Below are positions 21,090-26,819 of a stretch of 26,819 nt of DNA, one piece after another. Positions within the stretch are counted from its first letter, which is position 1; each line of letters opens with the position of its first letter. This DNA is from a virus. The notes under the pieces were generated by a model. The model searched no databases and had not been told where the DNA came from. It worked only from the letters and a program-made list of their open reading frames with translations. Where the stretch lies: positions 1 to 26,819 of IMG/VR virus record IMGVR_UViG_3300035698_017414. The stretch is one strand, 5' to 3'. The position numbers and the translations under genes were made by a program.

Positions 21090-22940
21090 ATGGACTTATT
21101 TACGGCGTTAGAGGATTGGAAAAGGAAAGGGCGAATTGTTCAAGACTGTGATAGTCTAGAGAAAATGGTTTATTACCTGACTCGGGCTGATGTTATAGCT
21201 GTAGATACAGAAACAACAGGTCTTGATATAGAAGCCTTGGATATAGTAGGAATAGGTTTTGCAACACTTGATTTTGGGTCTTGGTATGTTCCTTTGAATC
21301 ATATCATAAACCACCCTCAGTTGAGTGTGGCTTCGGTATTTGGTGCTATAGAACACTTTTTTAAGGCTCCAGATAAGACGTTCATTTTTCACAATGCTAA
21401 GTTCGATATTAAGGTATTACAGAAGTATGGTATAGATGTTCCTCCTCGAATACTAGACACTATGATAATGTCATGGTTATTAGACGAAGAGGGTAGGCAC
21501 AAGTTAAAAATACTAGCAAAACGATATCTTGGAATACGAATGACAGAGCTAGATGAAGTTGCTCCTGATAAGAATCCTGCTAACTCTAGTATTACACTTA
21601 CAGGAAGATACTGTAGAATGGACGCTAAGTGTACGTTAAACTTAGCACAGAAGTTTTTGCCAATGTTAAAGGAAGAAGTGTTGGACAGAGCGTTGCGTCT
21701 TGAGATGGAATTGCTACCTGTTGTTATAGCAATGGAGAATAATGGAGCATATATTGATGAAAAGAAGCTAAAAGAACTGAAAGTAATAGTTGATGATAAA
21801 GTACAAAACTTGAAGACCGACATACAGCAGGAAGCTGGATTTAAGTTCAATGTAAATAGTTCAAACCAATTGTCTGATATTCTTTTCAAGAATATGGGCA
21901 TGAAACCTATTGTGTTTACTGATAAAGAAGAAGACGAATTTGGTAAGAAAACTCCATCTACAAATGTAGAAGCAATCAAAGCATTGCAAAGAGAACATCC
22001 TGATAATTCTATATTAGAATACATACTAGGGTATCGTCATTATAATAAAATCAAAACAACTTACATAGACCCTATGTTTAGAAAGATACGTAATGACATA
22101 GTATATGCATCATTTAATCAACTTGGTGCAGAAACTGGTAGATTTTCTTCTGAAAATCCTAACTTACAAAACATACCTCGTATGGATGAAGAAGATGAAC
22201 TGAAGATACGTAATGTTTTTTATGCTCCTCCTAGATTTGAGCTGATAATAGCAGACTACAATCAAATAGAACTTAGGGTTATGGCGCATTTCTGTGAAGA
22301 TGAAAATATGCTTAATGCGTTCAAGAGTGGTAAAGATATTCATAAAAGTACAGCATCTATTATGTTTGATGTGCCTTTTTCAAAGGTAACTAAAACACAA
22401 AGACAAGAAGCAAAGGCTCTAAACTTTGGTTTGGTGTATGGAATGAGAGTTTATGGGTTGGCTAATAGAATAGGAAAATATGATGATATTCCATATGCTC
22501 AAGAATTGATGGACAAGTATTTTGAGATTTACAAAAACATAAAGCCTTGGAGCAACCAAGAAGTTATATTTGCACGAAGCAGAGGTTTTGTAAGGACTTT
22601 GGTAGGAAGAAAGAGACGCCTAAAAAGGCTTAATGATACAGATGGTAGTAAACGTAAGGGAGCTGAACGAAAAGCGATAAATACTATAGTACAAGGGTCT
22701 GCTGCTGATGTAATTAAAGGGGCTATGATTAAGCTCTACGGAAGTGCAAAATTACGTGATTTAGATGTTAAAATGCAGATTCAAGTTCACGATGAGATAG
22801 TATTTATTTGTCCTAAGGAAAATGTTGATGAAGCATTGCCTGAAATTACAGAAATAATGGAACATCCTTTTAGAAAGGAATTAAGAATACCTGTAACAAT
22901 AAAAGCAGGGGTAGGTACATATTGGGGAGACGCAAAATAG
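21090..22940 (+). CDS. polA: family A DNA polymerase with proofreading domain
   Basis: The 616-residue polymerase lacks the 5'-3' nuclease domain of bacterial Pol I, as usual in phages. The 3'-5' exonuclease begins with AVDTETTGL (Asp39, Glu41) and ends near YCRMDAKCTL. The polymerase domain has TGRFSSENPNLQNIPR, motif A IADYNQIELR (Asp389), motif B RQEAKALNFGLVYGM (Arg438, Lys442, Phe446, Tyr450), and motif C QVHDEIVF (His567, Asp568). All catalytic residues are intact. It presumably works with the phage helicase, primase and SSB. The ribosome site (AGGATG) is weaker than its neighbours'. Confidence 0.97.
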   Translation: MDLFTALEDWKRKGRIVQDCDSLEKMVYYLTRADVIAVDTETTGLDIEALDIVGIGFATLDFGSWYVPLNHIINHPQLSVASVFGAIEHFFKAPDKTFIFHNAKFDIKVLQKYGIDVPPRILDTMIMSWLLDEEGRHKLKILAKRYLGIRMTELDEVAPDKNPANSSITLTGRYCRMDAKCTLNLAQKFLPMLKEEVLDRALRLEMELLPVVIAMENNGAYIDEKKLKELKVIVDDKVQNLKTDIQQEAGFKFNVNSSNQLSDILFKNMGMKPIVFTDKEEDEFGKKTPSTNVEAIKALQREHPDNSILEYILGYRHYNKIKTTYIDPMFRKIRNDIVYASFNQLGAETGRFSSENPNLQNIPRMDEEDELKIRNVFYAPPRFELIIADYNQIELRVMAHFCEDENMLNAFKSGKDIHKSTASIMFDVPFSKVTKTQRQEAKALNFGLVYGMRVYGLANRIGKYDDIPYAQELMDKYFEIYKNIKPWSNQEVIFARSRGFVRTLVGRKRRLKRLNDTDGSKRKGAERKAINTIVQGSAADVIKGAMIKLYGSAKLRDLDVKMQIQVHDEIVFICPKENVDEALPEITEIMEHPFRKELRIPVTIKAGVGTYWGDAK

Positions 22941-22950
22941 GGGGTGCGGT

Positions 22951-23259
22951 ATGGAAGAGGAAGAACTACTAGAGGAAGAAATGGAAGTTATAGAAGGTGA
23001 ATTGGTAACAATTGAAGAACCTTATGAGTGTACAAATACAGATATAGAAGGTTTAGCATTATTACTAGAAACAGAAATTAGAAAAAATAGATTAATGCGT
23101 ATGGAATTAGAAAAAGTGTATGTTACTATTGAGATGGCTATTTCTCAACTTGACGAAGTTGCAACAAATTACAGTATGATAAAAGAAATAGCTGAAGGTA
23201 AGATGAAGTTTGAAGGTATTGACCAATCTACGATGACGATGCATTGGAAAAGAAGATAG
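22951..23259 (+). CDS. acidic coiled-coil hypothetical protein
   Basis: The 102-residue product starts 10 bases after polA with a GGGGGTGCGG site. The first 25 residues are nearly all Glu and hydrophobic residues (EEEELLEEEMEVIEGEL). The rest is helical with heptad spacing (LALLLETEIRKNRLMRMELE) and ends in a basic tip. No family recognised. Confidence 0.6.
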   Translation: MEEEELLEEEMEVIEGELVTIEEPYECTNTDIEGLALLLETEIRKNRLMRMELEKVYVTIEMAISQLDEVATNYSMIKEIAEGKMKFEGIDQSTMTMHWKRR

Positions 23260-23265
23260 ATAAAG

Positions 23266-23439
23266 ATGCATAGCTTTTTAACATTCATATTTATATGTTT
23301 TATTTGTTTTTGGGTTTTGAGTTTAGTAATGTGGATATGTGACCAGATACGAAGAAGCGATGATATGTTCTGGGAATATATGTTAATGCTTGCGACTTCC
23401 AGTATGTTAGTGGTTGGAATAATATATTTTGTCATATAA
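23266..23439 (+). CDS. 57-residue two-helix membrane miniprotein
   Basis: ATG at 23266 and TAA at 23437-23439 give a 57-residue product with two hydrophobic stretches, about residues 4-25 and 39-57. They are joined by a charged loop (CDQIRRSDD). It has the size and layout of small holin-like or membrane-targeting phage proteins, but no lysis gene is nearby. The ribosome site (GGAAAAGAAG) is modest. A chance open frame would rarely give two membrane helices in this order, so it is probably real. Confidence 0.55.
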   Translation: MHSFLTFIFICFICFWVLSLVMWICDQIRRSDDMFWEYMLMLATSSMLVVGIIYFVI

Positions 23440-23496
23440 TAACTCTATATCCCAAACTAAAATTCAGGGGAAAATGAAAGATTGGATGTGAGAGGA

Positions 23497-23697
23497 ATGG
23501 AAGACAAGAAATTATGTCCATTTAGAGGGCGCAGTATTGTTGTTGTTACACCTAAAGATGAAAATCTTAATCAAGAACTATTAGAGGCTATGTCTGAACA
23601 ACTTAATAAAATGCCAGTTTGTGTAGAAGCCGATTGTGCAGTTTGGAATAGCAAATTAGGGCTTTGTTCTAACCATATAAGGAGTGTTTTGGGCTAA
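23497..23697 (+). CDS. small Cys-rich protein
   Basis: The conserved-looking part begins at MEDKKLCPFRGR (ATG at 23497), giving 66 residues; in-frame TTG at 23482 and GTG at 23488 are alternative starts, and the ribosome site is unclear. Four Cys residues (LCPF, PVCVEAD, DCAVW, LCSNH) suggest a metal site. It resembles small phage proteins with a C-P-F-R start whose function is unknown. It is the last gene before the third promoter. Confidence 0.6.
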   Translation: MEDKKLCPFRGRSIVVVTPKDENLNQELLEAMSEQLNKMPVCVEADCAVWNSKLGLCSNHIRSVLG

Positions 23698-23743
23698 AAT
23701 TGTGTTTTTTTGGAAAAAAATCGAAAAAAGAAGTAAAAAAGAC

Positions 23744-23772
23744 TTGACAAACCTCGTTATATGTGGTATAAT
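23744..23772 (+). promoter_or_regulatory. consensus promoter for the Ro60/RNA operon
   Basis: TTGACA (23744-23749) and TATAAT (23767-23772) are 17 bases apart, with a TGTGG extended -10 identical to that of the promoter at 2875. An A/T-rich tract with several A-runs lies upstream (23705-23743), which may act as an UP element. Transcription should start near 23780 and run through the Ro60 gene into the RNA array. Confidence 0.88.
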
Positions 23773-23819
23773 AGGTATATAAGATGGAATAGACGGAACG
23801 GATGGGAAAGGAGCCCAGA

Positions 23820-25358
23820 ATGTCAAAGTTTAATCCTGCGCCAAAGGGAAGTAAGACAGTTAACTATGAAGGCGCAGATGCCTATCAGTTAACCCCACAA
23901 GTAGATTTGTATTCTGCTGTAGTTACAAGTTCTCTTGAGCCAAAGTTTTATGAATCAGCTGGTGACAGAGTAGAGCGTGTTCGTAATTTGGTTAAGAAGA
24001 ACTCTCCTGAGTTTGTAGCTAAGTTAGCAGTTTATACAAGAGAGAAGATGTATTTACGGTCAATGCCTCTTGTTTTGGCTGTTGAACTTGCCAGAATTCA
24101 CAAAGGCGACTCTCTAGTAAGCAAAACGGTTGAGCGTGTCGTAAAACGCGCTGATGAACTTACTGAACTATTGGCATATTACCAGCTTGCTAATAAGAGA
24201 ACTGATGAAAAGAAGTTAAACAACTTGTCAAAGCAGATTCAAAAGGGTCTTGCAAATGCGTTTAATAACTTTGATGAATATCAGTTTGCTAAGTATAATA
24301 GAGATAATGAGATTAAGATTAGGGATGTTCTGTTTCTTGTTCACCCACATCCAAAAAGTATGACTCAACAGTTGCTATTTGATAAAATAGTAAATGATAC
24401 ATTAGAGGTACCTTATACATGGGAAGTAGAACTATCAGAACTTGGTCAAAATGCCTTTGATAATGATATTGCTCGTAAAGACGCTTTCAAAGGAAAGTGG
24501 GAGGAACTTATCAAGTCTGATAAACTTGGATATATGGCTATGTTGAGAAACCTACGTAACTTTATAGAGAACGATGTAGGGGTTGAATGCATGGAAATAG
24601 TAGCCGATAGATTAGCAGACCCTAATCAAGTGCTTCGTTCTAGACAGTTTCCATTTAGATTCTTGTCTGCATACAGAAGCATAAAGGGAATAACATCTCC
24701 ACACGTATCAAATATTGTTGATGCTCTTGAGAAAGCAATAGCAGTAAGCATTGATAATGTATCTGGGTTTAGTGCAACAGAAACGTACCTAATTGCTTCT
24801 GATGTTAGTGGTTCAATGAGTGTGCCTATTTCACGTAATAGTACCGTTCAGAACTACGATATTGGTCTTGTATTGGGTATGTTAGCTCGTTCTAAGTGTA
24901 AAAGTGTTGCAACTGGTATTTTTGGAAGCGATTGGAAAGTTGTGAACTTGCCACAAGATAACATTTTGGCTAACTCAGACCACTTGGACGAATTGAGTCG
25001 TTTAGTAGGATGGGCTACCAATGGTTGGAAGGTTATTGCTGATATACACCAACAAGGTGTTAAGTTTGATAAAGTAATGATGTTCACGGATATGCAATTA
25101 TGGGATACTCAAAATTACTGGGGTGGTAATTCTACTAAGAATACCCTTAAGGATTATTGGAATATGTATAAGAGAGATGTAAACCCTGATGCAAAGTTGT
25201 ATATATTCGACCTTGCTGGTTACGGAAATAGCTTCCTTGACACAAACAACAAGGATGTATTTTTGATAGCTGGTTGGAGTGAGAAAGTATTTGATGTGTT
25301 AGACTCTATAGAGAATGGTGAGTCTGCCATTTCAGAAATAAACAAAATTGACCTTTGA
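23820..25358 (+). CDS. TROVE-domain (Ro60/Rsr) RNA-binding protein
   Basis: AAAGGAG (23807-23813) points to the ATG at 23820 rather than the in-frame ATG at 23802; the product has 512 residues, normal for the family. Residues 1 to about 310 are the helical-repeat ring that binds Y RNA and the 3' ends of misfolded RNA. It opens with MSKFNPAPKGSKTVNYEGAD and contains SRQFPFRFLSAYRSI. The rest is a vWA domain with an intact MIDAS, DVSGS (Asp328, Ser330, Ser332), and MFTDMQLWD (Asp424). In Deinococcus, the Ro60 homologue Rsr with its Y RNA acts with PNPase in RNA decay. The five RNA units begin only 11 bases after the stop. Confidence 0.96.
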   Translation: MSKFNPAPKGSKTVNYEGADAYQLTPQVDLYSAVVTSSLEPKFYESAGDRVERVRNLVKKNSPEFVAKLAVYTREKMYLRSMPLVLAVELARIHKGDSLVSKTVERVVKRADELTELLAYYQLANKRTDEKKLNNLSKQIQKGLANAFNNFDEYQFAKYNRDNEIKIRDVLFLVHPHPKSMTQQLLFDKIVNDTLEVPYTWEVELSELGQNAFDNDIARKDAFKGKWEELIKSDKLGYMAMLRNLRNFIENDVGVECMEIVADRLADPNQVLRSRQFPFRFLSAYRSIKGITSPHVSNIVDALEKAIAVSIDNVSGFSATETYLIASDVSGSMSVPISRNSTVQNYDIGLVLGMLARSKCKSVATGIFGSDWKVVNLPQDNILANSDHLDELSRLVGWATNGWKVIADIHQQGVKFDKVMMFTDMQLWDTQNYWGGNSTKNTLKDYWNMYKRDVNPDAKLYIFDLAGYGNSFLDTNNKDVFLIAGWSEKVFDVLDSIENGESAISEINKIDL

Positions 25359-25369
25359 AAATAGAATTA

Positions 25370-25426
25370 GGTGCCGTAGATAAGAGATACTTCTTATGGG
25401 AAACATACTCTTATCGTTTGTAGCCC
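25370..25426 (+). ncRNA. Y-like RNA unit 1
   Basis: This is the shortest unit (57 nt). GATAAGAG (25379-25386) pairs perfectly with CTCTTATC (25408-25415). A terminal hairpin, TATG-GGAAA-CATA (25395-25407), stacks beneath the second strand, leaving ATACTTCT as a one-sided bulge. The base is closed by GGT (25370-25372) with GCC (25423-25425). It differs from the others by GTGCC in the 5' block and TGTAGCCC in the 3' block. Confidence 0.75.
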
Positions 25427-25437
25427 TTCTAATAATT

Positions 25438-25529
25438 GGGTGTCGTAGGTTAGAGCTACTTCATTAAATGTAATGGGAACGTCTAGGTGAATCTTAGGCA
25501 ACAAAATATCTCTAATTGACTGTAACCCC
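25438..25529 (+). ncRNA. Y-like RNA unit 2
   Basis: GGTTAGAG (25448-25455) pairs with CTCTAATT (25510-25517) in 8 pairs, two of them G-U. The base is GGGT with ACCC. The loop carries two local hairpins: CATTA-AATG-TAATG (25462-25475) and CTAGG-TGAAT-CTTAG (25483-25497). The 92-nt length is within the usual range of Y RNAs. Confidence 0.8.
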
Positions 25530-25544
25530 ATTTTATTAAGAACT

Positions 25545-25644
25545 GAGTGTCGTAAAAAAGAGTTACTTCACATTAAGCCCGAAATAGGCGGTAAACTAGT
25601 CCGCAAATGACAAAAAACTAGATTCTCTTTTTGCCTGTAACCTC
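25545..25644 (+). ncRNA. Y-like RNA unit 3
   Basis: AAAAAGAG (25555-25562) pairs perfectly with CTCTTTTT (25625-25632). The base is GAGT with ACCTC, which needs one bulged C, so the substitution of G by A in the 5' block is partly balanced by T in the 3' block. The 55-nt loop contains GCGG (25588-25591) and CCGC (25601-25604) as a hairpin. It is the longest unit (100 nt). Confidence 0.8.
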
Positions 25645-25666
25645 TGTTCTTTATTAGGTAATTATT

Positions 25667-25730
25667 GGGTGTCGTAGATTGGACTTACTTCGTTACTTTC
25701 AAAACAAAACGTCCTTTCGCTTGTAACCCC
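25667..25730 (+). ncRNA. Y-like RNA unit 4
   Basis: GATTGGAC (25677-25684) faces GTCCTTTC (25711-25718): a 4-bp GGAC/GTCC stem, two U-U mismatches, then GA/TC. The other units use AGAG or ATAG here, so both strands have changed together. The base is GGGT with ACCC. The loop is an A/C-rich stretch without obvious pairing. Confidence 0.75.
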
Positions 25731-25739
25731 TCATTTTTA

Positions 25740-25813
25740 GGTGTCGTAGGGTATAGTTACTTCGTTAAATTAAACAAAGGGCTCCTAAACCAAACTTTAT
25801 CCGGTTGTTACCC
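25740..25813 (+). ncRNA. Y-like RNA unit 5
   Basis: GGGTATAG (25749-25756) pairs with CTTTATCC (25795-25802) at seven of eight positions, with one U-U mismatch. The base is GGT with ACC, and the 3' block reads TGTTACCC. It ends about 15 bases before the ribosome site of the next gene, so the mature RNA end must be made by cleavage. Confidence 0.75.
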
Positions 25814-25844
25814 TAAACTATTAACACAGGAAAGGTGTGAATCA

Positions 25845-26489
25845 GTGAGAACTATTTTTCACATTGAAGGAGAAAATGATTACTTGTCAGTGGCAAGTGT
25901 CTACAAATGGATGGATAACTATCTTTTTTATACAAGTACAAAGTATGGAAAAGAGGCTTGTATTAACCACAACCTGAAGTTCCGCTATATTAGAGATGCA
26001 AGAGTCATGGCGTGGGAAATGGCTCGTTGGAAGCCAAAGGTGTATGTAGATGTACCATTTACACCTGTTACGTTTCCACGTAATGGTGAGATTTCAGTAT
26101 TCCTACCTAATTCTTTAGAGCCGATTCTATCAAAGAAGATGCTACTTTATTCATACGTATGTTGCCCAAGTCAGAGCTATGCTGATATACTTAAATCAGA
26201 ACTTAATGTATCAGAAGATAGTCTGAAGGTTATAGGGTATCCTCAACTTGAAACGTGGGATGAAATAGCAAATACTAAACATAAGATTCCAGTTTTAGAA
26301 GCGTCTATCCTCCAGTCTGTACGTGAGAATGAGGAACAGAGTTTGGTATTCAAACCTGATGGTAATGCTGGATTACGTGTGGCTACATTTCTTCATCAAA
26401 TAGGGATTGGAAATACAAACTTTCAAATGAGTTTGTCTTCTGAACCTAACTTATATAAGTTTCTTCAAAAACGTGAAAAGCGGTTTTAG
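25845..26489 (+). CDS. GT-B-like glycosyl/glycerophosphotransferase fragment
   Basis: The frame is open from 25665 through RNA units 4 and 5, but CAGGAAAGGTG at 25827-25837 sets the start at GTG 25845, giving 214 residues. The central region (YVCCPSQSYADILKSEL, then LKVIGYPQLETWDEI) resembles the CDP-glycerol glycerophosphotransferase family, where a 'S-x-x-x-A' helix is followed by G-x-P-R-x-D. The usual Arg and Asp are replaced by Gln and Glu. The end (LYKFLQKREKRF) is abrupt for a GT-B protein. A possible continuation in another frame is listed next. Assignment is tentative; it could be a different phage-specific family. Confidence 0.6.
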   Translation: MRTIFHIEGENDYLSVASVYKWMDNYLFYTSTKYGKEACINHNLKFRYIRDARVMAWEMARWKPKVYVDVPFTPVTFPRNGEISVFLPNSLEPILSKKMLLYSYVCCPSQSYADILKSELNVSEDSLKVIGYPQLETWDEIANTKHKIPVLEASILQSVRENEEQSLVFKPDGNAGLRVATFLHQIGIGNTNFQMSLSSEPNLYKFLQKREKRF

Positions 26490-26617
26490 GTACCCATAAA
26501 TGGTCCAGTCTAACCTTTGAGCATTTACTGTTCACTTTTATTGAATATAGAGTTTTCCAGGGAAATAAGGCAGTTAAATCTTTGTATAATTTTTTGGTTC
26601 AAGAAATACTAATGTAG
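26477..26617 (+). pseudogene. possible frameshifted C-terminal continuation
   Basis: In the -1 frame relative to the preceding gene, the sequence is open from 26477 to a TAG at 26615-26617 (46 codons) with no convincing start. It encodes KWSSLTFEHLLFTFIEYRVF and then an amphipathic helix with KSLYNFLVQEIL, which looks protein-like. It overlaps the end of the preceding gene at a GGTTTTAGG stretch. Explanations are a programmed or mutational -1 shift, a sequencing error, or chance. If translated with the preceding frame, the protein would be about 255 residues. Confidence 0.35.
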
Positions 26618-26628
26618 ATTAAAATATC

Positions 26629-26657
26629 TAGAATGCGGTTATAAAAATCCGCTTCTA
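26629..26657 (+). other. stable hairpin before the terminator
   Basis: TAGAATGCGG (26629-26638) pairs with CCGCTTCTA (26649-26657): nine base pairs, one bulged T and a 10-nt A/T-rich loop. It is not followed by a T-run. It lies in the transcript leader-like stretch between the last frame and the terminator and may mark a small RNA or an mRNA stability element. Confidence 0.5.
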
Positions 26658-26683
26658 CAATGCAGGGACGTCTCATTCTAAGG

Positions 26684-26714
26684 GCAGGGGCAATTAACAG
26701 CTCCTGCTTTTTTT
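26684..26714 (+). terminator. rho-independent terminator
   Basis: GCAGGGG (26684-26690) pairs with CTCCTGC (26701-26707) in a 7-bp stem with one G-U, a 10-nt loop, and then seven T residues. It is the only strong intrinsic terminator found on the right side and probably ends the Ro60/RNA transcript. From 26715 to the window end I see no gene or confident signal. Confidence 0.88.
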
Positions 26715-26819
26715 GTTACCCCAAATGCGCTGGCTTGCCAAAGAGTATTCAAATGTTAGGGGGCGAATCTGGGTGGGTTTGTGCTACTATTAGATTGTAA
26801 GAAAAAACGCCTGCAGAAA

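Larger units (their letters stand above)
25370..25813 (+). repeat. array of five diverged structured RNA units
   Basis: Five units lie in the same orientation at 25370-25426, 25438-25529, 25545-25644, 25667-25730 and 25740-25813, separated by A/T-rich linkers of 11, 15, 22 and 9 bases. Shared blocks are GGTGYCGTA at the start, TACTTC after an 8-nt strand, and GNYTGTAACCC at the end. The bases between TACTTC and the 3' strand number 14, 47, 55, 19 and 31. No terminator or promoter is seen between the Ro60 stop and the first unit, so the array is probably cut out of the Ro60 transcript. This accounts for the stretch without genes at 25359-25844. Confidence 0.9.

Noticed and set aside
21389-22024. 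Long open frame on the minus strand within the polymerase gene
   Set aside because: It is antisense to conserved polymerase motifs, rich in Ser and Leu as expected for a shadow frame, and has no ribosome site. Similar minus-strand frames at 3299-3871 and 10728-11198 were rejected for the same reason.
25370-25813. CRISPR array
   Set aside because: The repeated blocks are short and diverged, the spacing is irregular (9-22 base linkers, units of 57-100 bases), and each unit folds on itself. No cas genes are present; the Cas4-like nuclease lies in a recombination operon far away.
25665-25844. N-terminal extension of the gene at 25845
   Set aside because: The frame is open, but it runs through RNA units 4 and 5 and has no ribosome site before 25665, while CAGGAAAGGTG fits the GTG at 25845.
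26585-26590. TATAAT as a promoter -10
   Set aside because: No -35-like sequence at 16-18 bases upstream, and it lies in an A/T-rich stretch before a terminator.
26713-26722. Sixth Y-like RNA 3' end (TTGTTACCCC)
   Set aside because: It matches the 3' block of unit 5, but there is no GGTGTCGTA block or matching 8-nt strand upstream, and a terminator directly precedes it.

Overview
The window looks like part of the genome of a sizeable, probably virulent, double-stranded DNA phage of a low-GC, anaerobic Gram-positive host. The evidence is AT-rich DNA, strong AGGAGG-type ribosome sites, TTG and GTG starts, dense co-directional genes with ATGA/TAATG overlaps, a near-complete phage replication set and an oxygen-sensitive class III ribonucleotide reductase. 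Every gene I can support is on the + strand. No integrase, tRNA or host housekeeping gene was seen. Base composition was judged by eye, not counted.

Layout. (1) 1-2791 is the end of a virion-structure module: a partial gene, a protein with a tandem 26-residue repeat tail, a tail or baseplate-like protein and two small proteins. (2) 2792-2942 is a control region with an inverted repeat, a consensus promoter with extended -10, and a perfect palindrome over the -10. (3) 2943-9199 starts the replication module: a possible annealing protein, HNH nuclease, DnaB helicase, DnaG primase and anaerobic NTP reductase. (4) 9208-15895 begins with a second promoter and encodes a vWA protein, a dUTPase-fold protein lacking catalytic motifs, zinc-ribbon miniproteins, SSB, an Hjc-like resolvase, a beta-clamp-like protein, a Cas4/AddB-like Fe-S nuclease, a possible UvsY-like mediator, RecA and a Vsr/DUF559-like nuclease. 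(5) 15892-19991 is a glycan or sulfation cassette: GT2 glycosyltransferase, two PAPS-type sulfotransferases, a small adenylyltransferase, a basic miniprotein, a DUF2061 membrane protein, a methyltransferase-fold protein and APS kinase. (6) 19982-23697 holds a metallophosphoesterase, a family A DNA polymerase and small proteins. (7) 23744-26714 is one apparent transcription unit: a third promoter, a TROVE/Ro60 protein, five tandem structured RNA units, a GT-B-like gene with a possible frameshift, and a rho-independent terminator.

The most interesting region is 23744-25813. Directly after the Ro60 gene lie five diverged copies of one RNA fold. Each has a conserved 5' block (GGTGTCGTA), an 8-nt strand, a conserved TACTTC, a loop of 14-55 nt, a complementary 8-nt strand, and a conserved 3' block (GNYTGTAACCC). 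The 8-nt strands differ between copies but stay paired, so the fold appears to be under selection. Ro60 proteins bind Y RNAs, and I infer that this is a phage-borne Ro60 with a tandem family of Y-like RNA partners.

The second interesting system is the sulfation cassette, which could make PAPS and use it on a glycan or other acceptor during infection.
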